Of a stretch of DNA of 64,000 nt, positions 1 to 9,044 are shown in pieces. The notes beneath the pieces were generated by a model, which was not told where the DNA came from, did no database searches, and saw nothing but the letters and a program-made list of their open reading frames with translations. Each line of letters begins with the position of its first letter. Within the stretch, counting starts at the first letter, position 1. The stretch covers positions 17,700,532 through 17,764,531 of the forward strand of contig OX940871.1 in NCBI GenBank assembly GCA_954871525.1. The letters run 5' to 3'. Position numbers and translations under genes: made by a program. The stretch comes from Parietaria judaica. Taxonomy: Eukaryota; Streptophyta; Magnoliopsida; Rosales; Urticaceae.

Positions 1-1823
1 AGCTTGATCATAGACATGAGCATCACACAGCTCTCTTCAGAGTCATGATGGTTCCCTTGATTGTCGGTGGTGAGAAGTGAGAAGTACTCGTGCACAAATT
101 ATGAATCGAAACCATAAGTGGGTTACTCATAATATTACTGACTGAGTCAAGGAGGAAAATGCAATGAGGGGCAATATGGTAAGAACCGCCTCCTCATGTA
201 TGAGTCATCACGTGAGAGAACAATAACCCGAATATGATTGTATCGATGGAAACCCTGCTGTATAAATGGAATACTATATACTGTATCACTAAAGAGTGCA
301 GCCTCGGGTCTATAGTGGAATCACTTCAAGGTTTGACGAGCAACTAGCAGTTCGTTGGAGCTTAAGTGATACGGGTCCATGGTCCCCAGGATAGCTCCGT
401 AACGGATGATACGTACGTGATTAAAATACATTCTGGATAATGTTTAAATCATTTGGCTAGACTTATAAAACAAGAAGGTTTGTGGCAGACGTAAGATAGT
501 TTTATCGTCAGCGTGGCAAAAGTACCATATCTTGGTACACGAAATTAACTGATAAAAAGAAAGTTAGAATTTAGATTTTATATCATCACCATGTTGTTGA
601 AAAATTAAATTCTAAGCAACTTTGCTTTATGAACCAAGTCGTTTCGACTTACGGTTAGTGATTTATGGATTTTCTAAGTTTGTAATCGGTTCGATAAACT
701 ATGAAATTAAATCACATGTCACAAATTTAAATGATGGTGTGGCACCATGACATTTTAATTTGTGATATTGAGATCAGGAAATATTAATATAATTTAATTA
801 TTTGGATTTAATTATTAATATCTTATTAATAATTAATTAATAATTAATAGATTTATATTAATAAATAAAAATATATATATTTATATATATCTAATGTGTA
901 AAATTCGAATTAGGGTTTGATGATAGGAAACCCTAGCTAATTCGAATGGTATGTTTTGGACATTCCATATTTGCGGCATAAGTACCAAATGTTTTGGTAT
1001 TTTAGCAAATCCATAAAATCAATTTAATCCATTGGATCGGTTATGATTTAATGTCAACCATTGGATGAAGATATTTGATTTTAACCCTAATAGTAATTCG
1101 AAATTGATAGCTTGTTGAACTAGCTTAGGTATTTTGAATTTGGTTAATTAATTATATCCGTTGGATCGGTTTTAAGATTTAACCTTTACCGTCGGATAAG
1201 AAATAATAATATATATATACATATCATATATATAATTCGAATAAATGAGGATAAGGAATTCGAATTAGGGTTTTGTTAAAAATCTAGGGTAGTTGATTTT
1301 ATCCCTAATTGATTTGATCCATTGGATTGGTTTAAGATTTATCCCTAATCTCTTTTTGTGGTTCGGCTTAGGAGACATTTTCTCCGGTAGCTTAAAAAGA
1401 ACCATCAGTTAAAGTTTAGGACGGAATCCTGCCGGCGAAGCCCATGCTTCGGTATGAGGAGTCCAGGAGAATATCCCGGAAGATCACGGGAGTTTCCCCT
1501 CAGCCCCAGGCGAAGCCTTGCCGAGATTCAGAGTGCGCAACCGAGATCATCACTAGAGGTACGGCCTTATGAATTGGGTTAATAAATGCAACCATTTACT
1601 TCTTTCTATTTATTTCCTATTCGACTAGTCTATGAATAATGTTTATGAATTATTGAATTCGTAATATTTACCGGATCTTGATGAAATGGTAATTACCCAG
1701 TATCCGTGTCGTCGGGTGCGTAACAATTTTTTGCGCTTTAAAATAATTTTTAAATGTTACAGGGACGGCTCGGAGGCATATTTCGTGGTAATGAAGTCGG
1801 GAATCAAACCCCGATTTCTAACA
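1..1823 (+). mobile_element. 3' part of a long solo LTR (window starts inside it)
   Basis: This is the distal 1.8 kb of a long LTR whose full-length relative is at 33447-35859; the two match almost base for base. It ends in the LTR terminus TTTCTAACA at 1823. Degenerate modules around CCATTGGATCGGTT recur (about 1030, 1160, 1315), as does a palindrome with TTCGAATTAGGGTTT and its complement (about 905-945). No TATA box is visible before the leader-like stretch at 1370-1620, unlike the relatives at 9185 and 50805. No internal retrotransposon domain follows, so it is a solo or broken LTR. The 72-codon ORF at 1686-1904 runs across the LTR end and is not a gene. Confidence 0.85.
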
Positions 1824-1899
1824 TTGCCGCCGTTTACGGGAGTTGTATACACACCTGAGCATTTGACCAAAATTTGGGTCTTTTCCTCGCGATTAACCC
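1824..1899. repeat. Terminal piece of a foldback element's right arm
   Basis: These 76 bases are the outer end of the right inverted-repeat arm of the foldback element described at 32439-35935. They end in ATTAACCC, the terminus shared by several MITEs in this window. The LTR before it interrupts the arm. Confidence 0.75.
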
Positions 1900-2101
1900 T
1901 CTAGTGAACCAAAGTTGTTAAGGCGTTTTGTAAGACATATTTAAAATATGTACGTAATCTTGATTATTTTAATTATAATTTTTTAACGTAAAAATTTCCG
2001 CCGGACAATGTCACCCCCAATCGTGACTGGGTCCACCCCTGTATAAGTGCAGCAATAATGACTAATTACTCAAGTATATATGATGCTTATATTTATATAT
2101 A

Positions 2102-2570
2102 AGGTTAATAACGCTGAAAAATACCCAAAGTAATGGTCAAAGAATCTCTCATGTACCCAAAGTTTAAAAGTGCTGGCAAAAATCCCAAAGTCAAATTAGG
2201 AGAGTTGACCACTCCGTTCTCATAACGTCGTTAACTAACCTACTCTGACCACATGAACAAACGTGAGTAGCTGACATAACAAATTTTGCCACGTGGACGA
2301 GCCAACATCAGCCTCGTTTACGACTAAACAACAAATTAAACCCCTAATTAAAACTATTTAATACAACTAATTAAACCTCTAATGATTGCACTTAACAAAA
2401 CAGATTTGTCCATGTGGCCAGAGTTAGCGGGTAAGTTAACGACATTACGAGAATGGAGTGGTCAATTCCCCGACTCTCGGTATTTTCTTCCACCACTTTT
2501 AAACTTTGGGTACACTAAATGTTCTTTGACCAAACTTTGAGTATTTTCGCTGTCATTAACCCATTAACCC
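2102..2570. mobile_element. Mutator-like MITE with 9-bp target duplication
   Basis: The element is 469 bp with long imperfect terminal inverted repeats: the left arm begins AGGTTAATAACGCTG and the right arm ends in CATTAACCC. Both arms carry the phrases CCCAAAGTTT, GGTCAAAGAA and TTAAAAGTG in opposite orientation. It is flanked by TTATATATA at 2093-2101 and 2571-2579. A 9-bp duplication is the Mutator superfamily signature. It has no coding capacity. It lies about 1.45 kb upstream of the truncated PERK copy and has an exact counterpart at 36138. Confidence 0.85.
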
Positions 2571-4019
2571 TTATATATATGATATGATTTACAGTTAAAG
2601 TACCTAAATGTTATAAAAAAAAATGATTTATTTTCATATTTTTACAGAATTAGTAGTACCCAATGTAATAAAAACAAGATTCCGTATATGTACTCAATAT
2701 TTGAGTACTTTCGTGTATATATTCCTTAAAATATATTTATAAGTGCCCATTTCATAGGAATATTATGGTCAATCTAATGAATACACCATGTTAGAATCTT
2801 GCTTCTGTATATAAAAAATAAAACCTAGATTGAATACATGGTCTACCTTTATATAGAAAAGCCAAACGCGCTTTTTATTTTATTTATTAATACATCATAT
2901 GTATAATTCCTTTGCCCAGCTGTGCTTACAAACAAGTGTGAAGACGAGCGTCCATTGAGGAAGGAAAAAGTTGCAATATGCTAATTGAATTATGTGATGA
3001 TTGAGAAAAGAAGTTAGAAATTTTGATGAAAGTTATGAGGTGGAAAATGGTAATAGAAATAGCAACGAAATGAGACTAAGTTAAGAAAGTGGGTTGAGAA
3101 ATTGAGGCTCTTCTTCTCTTGGAGGCCATTGGGGAAGAACACTTCCCTTTTCTTTTGTGCATTCTCTTTGCACATCACAGAAAAAGAAAAATGTTCCTTT
3201 AGTTTGGGAATCCATAAATCCTCTTCTTTCAGGTATGTTTAATGAATTATCTTATCATTTTTTATTTATTTATTTTTTTATGATATTTGTTTTCGAGTAG
3301 GGGAAACGTTGTTTTAATTTATGTATTCTGTGGGGTTCGAATCCCGCGATAAATGATAAGAATGACGCTAAATTAGCTTCGTTATCGGCAATCAATAATC
3401 CTCTTCTTTCACGAATGTTAATTCTTGTTAATTTATCTTAATCCCGTGATTAAACTATGACGAAATATTTTTGCTAAGGTGAAAGCTTTTCGACTTGTTA
3501 TGTCATGGGACTCGAACCTTGCATTGCATGAAAATTATAATTGCCAGATATTGAAAATGCATGGATAAAAAAATCAATTATTTAAACATAGTTATTATTT
3601 TTTTAATATTATTTTGTTCTCTCAAGAAATTCATGGTCCCACAGTCCCACTGCTGTGTATTTCTTTTTAATGAAGTAAGCGTATATAATTTTTGAATGTC
3701 ATGAGATTAGAATCATACAATACAATAACGACTAAATTAAATTATATGATACATATATAAATAAATATAATTACCTTATCATACGCATTGTTAATTCCAT
3801 GAATTAATGGTTTGTTTTTAACTATATTTACATTTATTTTGATCATTCAGGGGTTTACTACAAGAAGAGGTGAACGTTCTGCCGGCGATAATTTTTCCTA
3901 ATTGAACGTTTAATATATTAAATAGCCGGAAGTTCATCACCTAAACCTAACAATTAACAACTTTAATCACAATAATTAGTGGTAATTATTCACATTACAA
4001 TTAATTTTTTTTTATAATA
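2571..4019 (+). promoter_or_regulatory. Duplicated PERK promoter and 5' leader
   Basis: This stretch is nearly identical to 36607-38054 upstream of the intact PERK gene. It holds a possible 5'-leader intron (donor CAG/GTATG at 3232/3233, acceptor TTCAG ending at 3850). Differences seen by eye are one base in an A-run near 2615 and one base just before the start codon. Because the whole leader is kept, the truncated copy could still be transcribed; that is inference. The GGTTCGAATCCC near 3334 is not part of a tRNA. Confidence 0.6.
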
Positions 4020-4253
4020 ATGTCTTCACCGCCATCCGACACCGCCCCGTCCCCGGCCTCCAATTCCCCTCCCCCGCCCAAATCATCAGCGCCGCCGCCG
4101 TCTTCTAGCCCCCCGCCCCCGAAGGCGTCGGCTCCCCTGCCCGATAATAAATCACCGCCGCCGTCTTCTAGCCCCCCGCCCCCGAAGGTGTGGGCCCTGG
4201 CGTGTTCTCCGGTTGATTTGCTACGGCCGGAGGCTGGGCTACGTTTGTGTTGA
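4020..4253 (+). pseudogene. Truncated PERK exon 1 fused to retrotransposon sequence
   Basis: The first ~46 codons match exon 1 of the intact gene at 38055, apart from one Pro-to-Leu change (codon 40), and encode a Pro/Ser-rich extracellular segment. Identity ends at 4159. Bases 4155-4188 then repeat 4092-4125 exactly, after which the reading frame enters antisense gag sequence of a Ty3-type element and stops at 4253. The transmembrane segment and kinase are absent. If translated, it would give a 77-residue chimeric peptide with no signal peptide or anchor. It is best called a 5' gene fragment made by a duplication junction. Confidence 0.8.
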
Positions 4254-4560
4254 AGAGGTTCCTGATGAGCGATGGGGTTGACATGCCCATCGGTGCGTCT
4301 GCCGTCACTGCGCCTCCACTGGCGCTTCCTCTGGCTCCTCGCGCAGATGACTCCGCTAGCTGGTTCGTCGGGTGTGGTCTCTCCGCGCGTTCTAGGAGGC
4401 TTGCGAGGCGTCTGTTCTCCGCGGCCTGCTCCTCTATCCGTCGGGCGGATTCCTCGGCTTTGCTGGTGACCTCCGTCATCTTTGCGATGGCTTCGGCCAG
4501 CTGTTGTTGCATTCGCTGCATGGCTTGCTCCTGGGCAGAGCTAACTTCCTCGGCTGACAT
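4189..4560 (-). pseudogene. gag N-terminal fragment
   Basis: The frame starts at 4560 with MSAEEVSSAQEQAMQRMQQQ and shows a Gln/Glu/Arg-rich likely coiled coil over residues 5-60, followed by a Ser/Ala/Pro-rich linker. It begins about 50 bases after the primer-binding site, as expected for gag. At about residue 124 it runs into PERK sequence read backwards and ends at 4168, so the natural C-terminus is missing. No zinc knuckle is reached. The gag identity rests on position and composition, not on a catalytic motif. Confidence 0.6.
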
Positions 4561-4608
4561 TCTCCTTCTTTTCTTCGATTTCCTGGCTGTGCGATAGAAA
4601 GAAACAAA

Positions 4609-4628
4609 GCCCCCTCGGTGGGCGCCAA
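4609..4628 (-). other. Primer-binding site of the truncated Ty3 element
   Basis: The minus strand reads TTGGCGCCCACCGAGGGGGC two bases after the LTR end. TGGCGCC plus its following bases matches the 3' end of tRNA-Lys-type primers used by many plant Ty3 elements. Confidence 0.7.
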
Positions 4629-4630
4629 AC

Positions 4631-5324
4631 TGTAGAGGGCGATTTTACCACCTTACAGTCACAAAGAAAATCGAAAATAACACAAATAATTATGAACACG
4701 AATATCCTTGATTTATTGTGATGCCGAGAGGACCCGGTTTCTTCCGTTTGGTAGCTCGGACAATCGAAGGTTACACACTCTGATTCCTGAGAGATCGAGA
4801 ATACTATGAATAAGCAAACTCAAAGACTCAAGGATTATTCTCTCTAACTCACGATGTTATGGATACTCTCTCCATTTACACTGAGTTTACATGCATATTT
4901 ATAGGATTGAAAGACTTCTAGATTGTTCCCACGAACTATGCTAGGGTTTCCTTCTTCTTCGCTATGATCGTTGTTGACCTCCCTTATTTGCGTTGGATAT
5001 CCCACGAAATCCTCAACTGAATGAGCTGGCTTTCCTCCTTTCTCGCGATCTCAAGTAGTTTCTTCTTTTAATTCGATTCGGTTTTCTCGATGAGACTCTT
5101 CTTCGATGAGCTTCTATCTGATGAGCTATCTTGTCGCGATGAGGTCTTGGGCTCTGGCGGATGATGACTTCTTATGAGCTTCCTCGCTTGTTGGGCCTTA
5201 ATTCTCCCTACCTTCTGATGGGCCTGGAATCTTTAAGTGATAGGCCTTCTATTTGATGTCGTTTGCATACATAAAACGACATCGATAGTGTTGAGGGATG
5301 ATTTGACAGAATCTGACCTTAACA
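4631..5324 (-). repeat. 5' LTR of the truncated Ty3 element
   Basis: Read on the minus strand the 694-bp LTR begins TGTTAAGGTCAG and ends CCCTCTACA. A TATA box (CCTATAAATATGC) lies near 4893-4905. The target duplication cannot be tested because the other end of the element is gone. Confidence 0.75.
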
Positions 5325-5815
5325 GTCCTCTTACCAATGCATAGCTTCAAAAGTAAGCCCTTGGTCTACTAGGACAATAAACCAAAACAATGTTAGTCTT
5401 GACGTATAAATACTATGAATATTAAACTAATTATGAACAGTAATTTCTTAACTCTAGGTTTAGATAAACTCACGAAATGCTAGTGATAAAATTACAAATT
5501 TTACGATCAGTTCCTATCTCATTTTCCTTTTTTTTTTTTTGATGTTTCTAAACTATGCGACTTTGTCGTTAGTAAATCAGTAGAAAAGAAAAGTTGTTTA
5601 AATCTTTACACGTAACAATAAGTAGTCAAAACAATATAGACCCGCCCATCAAGCAAACCATGAGACAATCGTGGCTCAAGCCCACTCAAAAAGCACAAAC
5701 CAACATTGTTCAAATTCATCAATTTGTCAAATATCAACTCGCTCACGCTAACTTGCCATCATCAGTTTTCGAGCCCCATAATTAATATGCAGTTAATTAC
5801 AAATAAGAAATTATA
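5325..5815. other. Unassigned intergenic sequence
   Basis: I see no gene, RNA or clear repeat here. It holds a T-run near 5528-5540 and a 63-codon ORF (5594-5785) with no recognisable motif or coding character. Confidence 0.5.
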
Positions 5816-5897
5816 GCGGCTCATGTGTTGATAATGAGGCCAGACCCATCGCCGTTTGATGACTTCCATAGGCAGGGGTGTTGACTTTGGAGATCTG

Positions 5898-6219
5898 GGA
5901 CCCAAGACTTTTGTTATACAGTCGGATCAGAACCTGGATTATTAGCCCGTTACCGCGAAAGTCCAGTACCTCCGCCTGAGCGGTCGGATGACACCCGAGA
6001 TGTAGGCCGGTGACCATAGAGAACCAATACCTCCGCTATACGGGCATTTTGGGTGTCGAGCTGGAGATCTTAAAGCCCGTGACTTTCGTTTTTCAGTCGG
6101 TGGAACCGCATGTATTGGCCCGTTACCACAAAGGTCCGGTATCTCTGTCTGAGCGTTCGGATCGGACTCGGGATATAGGCCGGTGACCATAGAGAACCAT
6201 TACCTGTGATATAGGGTCA
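5898..6219. repeat. Two diverged ~155-bp direct repeats
   Basis: Copy one (about 5898-6050) and copy two (about 6064-6219) share GAGATCT, TCAGTCGG, GCCCGTTACC and AGGCCGGTGACCATAGAGAA in the same order, spaced about 168 bases apart. They appear to be internal to the LTR remnant. Confidence 0.65.
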
Positions 6220-6505
6220 GACCGAGATTCGAACATAAAAAAAGATGTGGTGTGATGATATATGATGCGATACCTCGTCACTTATAGCGAGGCTTCCTAC
6301 GTACCCATTTTACTGGGATCAGGTTGTCACGTAGTTCAAAGTGGGAGTTAGGAGACACGTACCTTAGCTTGCCTGGGCAAGCCGGGAGCTATTGTGGAGA
6401 CATGGGTCGGTCGAGGGGATTTCTACTTGGAGAGTCGAGGATTCCCCCGGCGCCTTCTCTCTAGCTAGCTCCTCCGCCCCGACATTAGTAAAGTATTTAA
6501 ACTAG

Positions 6506-6507
<2 letters not shown>

Positions 6508-6540
<33 letters not shown>
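6508..6540. repeat. (TA)n microsatellite
   Basis: About 16 TA units broken once by TG. It sits between the TATA box and the leader-like region of the LTR remnant. Confidence 0.9.
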
Positions 6541-6803
6541 AGAGAGATAAAGGAGTTATATAGCTATAGAGAACGTTTCTATGAGATACTGTTATGTTGA
6601 AATGAAGCTCCTATTTATAGGAGGGTCCATGGGCCTGTGTGCAATTAATAATAATTTGATTGGGTCCCTGGGCAATATTAATATTGTTTGCCGCGCATAG
6701 TAGGGCTACGCGCCCTGCTGCGCGCGCAAGAAGTTTCGTGGGTGCACATACTGAGCGCACAATAGGTGCGCAACCTTTCAGACATGTCTCCCACCATGTT
6801 AGG

Positions 6804-8289
6804 TAGGGGTGAGCGTGGGTTGGGTTGGGCCACCCCGATGCTTTTTATGGACCCGACCACTCGGGTTCCGAAAAAAATTGGGTTGGGTTGGGTCATTATG
6901 GACTGATTAAATAAAATTTAATCTTATATAACAAAAAATAATATGAAAATAATGCATTAATGTGATTCAAAATTTAATTAAAAATACTCCAAACAAATTT
7001 AATCAAACAAACATACACAAAACAATGTAAAACATGAAAATGAGGGATTGAACGGTCTTTGAATGTAAATAAAATTGAACAAGAGAAATTTTAGAAGACT
7101 AAAGATTGTACTACTTAAATAAAAATTAATATGAAATATATATTAGTAATATTGGTTGGGTTGGAGCAAGGTATCAAATGTCGCGAAAATCGCGCGAAAA
7201 TCGTGGCGATTTTCGTTTTCCGAGGAACACCGAAATGACATTCCTTTCGTTTCGCCGTCGTTTTATCAAATTTCGCGAAATTCGCATGGGCACGTGGATG
7301 GAATGTCGTTTTTCGTTTTTAATGATTGGAATTTTGCAAAAAATTGAACTCTTGGTATATTTCGGCAAAAATACCAATTAAACTTTCGCAAAAAATATTT
7401 ATACTTGCCCCCCACCCCACCCTGGCCGGACGGCGGCGGCGCGCGTGTGGTAGAACATTTGTGTGAGTCCTCCCCCATTCACAAAATCCTATGACCCTAA
7501 GAACCCAAGATTGGTATATAAACATCACCAAACTCTTATCATTTATCAATGTGGGACTTTTGTTATTCAACTAATATCACACATTCACACTTAACATTCA
7601 CTTCACCTAATAAATTAACTTAATATTATACACTTCAAATAATATTATACACTTAACATACATATTAACTTCACCTAACATACATATACACTTAATATAT
7701 AATATTATATTCTTCAACTAATAATAATTTTGTTAACATACATACACAATTTAAATGCATATTCACTTATTATAACACACTTAACATATTCACTTCACAT
7801 AATAATTTGACTTAATATTATACACTTCAACTAATAATCTGATTTTACATTATACATTTCACCTACATATTTAAGTTACAAATAATTTTGTTGTATACAA
7901 TTATGTCTTGTATTTATTAAATATGTAGTTTTGAACCTATATAAATATCATGCTTAAATACTCAAATATTTTTTACAAAATATCCGTCGAAAACCCCATC
8001 GGCATGCGGTATGCCCATGCGGTATATGCGGCATGCGGCATGCCCTTTTTTTACCATTTTCCCATCGACATACCCATCGGCAAGCGATATATCCGTAAAA
8101 CAAAAAATGCGAAACGACATCGGCAAGTGGCATTTTAAACCTTGGGTTGGAGACCCCGACCTGAATAATAGTCGAGTCCGGCCCAATCTGATCCAATTTT
8201 GAGCGGGTTAGATTGGGCGGGTTAGATTGGGGTCGGGCCTCTAACAGATTAGGTTGGGCCATCGGCTTGGGTATAAAATGCACACCCTA
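6804..8289. mobile_element. hAT-type element (outer host of a nested pair)
   Basis: It begins TAGGGGTGAGCGTGGG and ends in the inverse TGCACACCCTA. The flanking 8-mers are ATGTTAGG (6796-6803) and CTGTTAGG (8290-8297), seven of eight matching, as expected for an older hAT insertion. Both ends are rich in GGGTTGGGTTGGG-type subterminal repeats. Removing the inserted element at 7167-8144 and one duplication copy leaves about 500 bp, a normal hAT MITE size. It has no transposase. Confidence 0.75.
7167..8144. mobile_element. hAT-type MITE nested in another hAT element
   Basis: The 978-bp element starts CAAGGTATCAAATGTCG and ends in GGCATTTTAAACCTTG. It is flanked by a perfect 8-bp duplication GGTTGGAG at 7159-7166 and 8145-8152. 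The end regions are rich in CG-containing words (TCGCGAAA on the left, CGGCATGC on the right), and the middle is AT-rich with runs of ACACTTAACAT-like words. Short overlapping ORFs near 7156-7570 and 7950-8283 are mirror-frame artefacts of these repeats. Confidence 0.8.
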
Positions 8290-8291
8290 CT

Positions 8292-8478
8292 GTTAGGCAC
8301 GTTGCGCTCCTTGTCGGGCACGTTGCGCACCCTGTTAGGTGCGTTGCGGGACTTGCTAGGCGCGCTGCTTGTTCTGCTGGGCGCGTAATATATCTCGTGG
8401 GCACACGCCCTATTGGGCGCGTTGCGTGCTCTGTTAGGCACGTTGCCCGCCCTGTTGGATGTGAATGTGCGTTTTCTG
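8292..8478. repeat. 21-bp minisatellite
   Basis: About eight imperfect units with core GTTAGGCACGTTGCGCNCCCT; one unit is shortened. Similar GCGC-rich words occur at 6690-6795, so the outer hAT element probably inserted into this repeat tract. Confidence 0.7.
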
Positions 8479-8737
8479 ACTCCCGAGGAACGTTTTTCTT
8501 CTTTTAGGGTGCGCATCTGAATATCATTAAATAATATTTTCTGGTCTTATTGGGCCTTTCGGTTTTGAATTTGGGATTTCCAGGGTTCTTTTAGGGCCGA
8601 AATTAATTTGGAAAAAGTCGCCCATACTAAGAGCTATACCAGCATGACTCTGCTTTATTAGAAAGATATAAAAGGTGTGAATCCAAAACTAAATAAGATT
8701 ATTTTATACCCTTACATAGTTTGTTAATCTTTTTGTC

Positions 8738-9003
8738 AATAAATACGAGAGGAAGTAGCCGACAACGAAAAAAAAGGTGAACCCGTGTAAAAAAATGTCC
8801 CATTTACTTGATTTTTCCCAAACACGTCGACAAAATTTCAAATGACCATTTTCACTTTAAACTAAAGTCAAAAGTGGACATGTCACTCCATGACTGGGGA
8901 TCATATTTCATCTTCACCAAAAAACCGCTCTCATTTTCACATGTCTACGCAAGTTTATATTCCTCTTTCTCGAATCACCCCAGTGAGGGTCATATGTGTC
9001 GGT
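8738..9003. repeat. Diverged tandem repeat, copy A
   Basis: This 266-bp copy runs from CAATAAATACGAGAGG to GGTCATATGTGTCGGT. Copy B begins 42 bases later. Identity looks like 85 percent or so by eye. It has no gene content. Confidence 0.7.
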
Positions 9004-9044
9004 GTTAATCTGTTTGTACAATTGCTCAATTATACTTAAGAATC

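Larger units (their letters stand above)
4189..5324 (-). mobile_element. Truncated Ty3/gypsy-type element (5' LTR, PBS, start of gag)
   Basis: On the minus strand the order is LTR (5324-4631), primer-binding site, then an open gag start that is cut at the junction with PERK exon 1 near 4188. Protease, reverse transcriptase, integrase and the second LTR are absent. The priming site resembles the tRNA-Lys type common in plant Ty3 elements, and a Tat-like lineage is plausible but unproven. The cut lies exactly at the inferred end of a large tandem duplication, so the loss of the rest of the element is probably part of that rearrangement. Confidence 0.75.
5816..6795 (-). mobile_element. Old LTR-retrotransposon remnant
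   Basis: The minus strand has a canonical TATA box (CTCCTATAAATAGGAGC, near 6608-6624). It is followed by leader-like sequence and by TACGTAGGAAGCC (about 6295), a phrase typical of plant Ty3 LTRs. Two direct repeats of about 150 bases lie at 5898-6219. No termini, primer site or coding domain could be fixed, so the extent is approximate and the family is a guess. Confidence 0.45.

Noticed and set aside
3325..3360. GGTTCGAATCCC, a possible pol III B box, also at 37370
   Set aside because: No A box at the right distance and no clover-leaf; it lies in the predicted 5'-leader intron of PERK.
7156..7570. Several short ORFs on both strands
   Set aside because: They overlap in mirror frames inside the nested hAT element and reflect TCGCGAAAA-type repeats.
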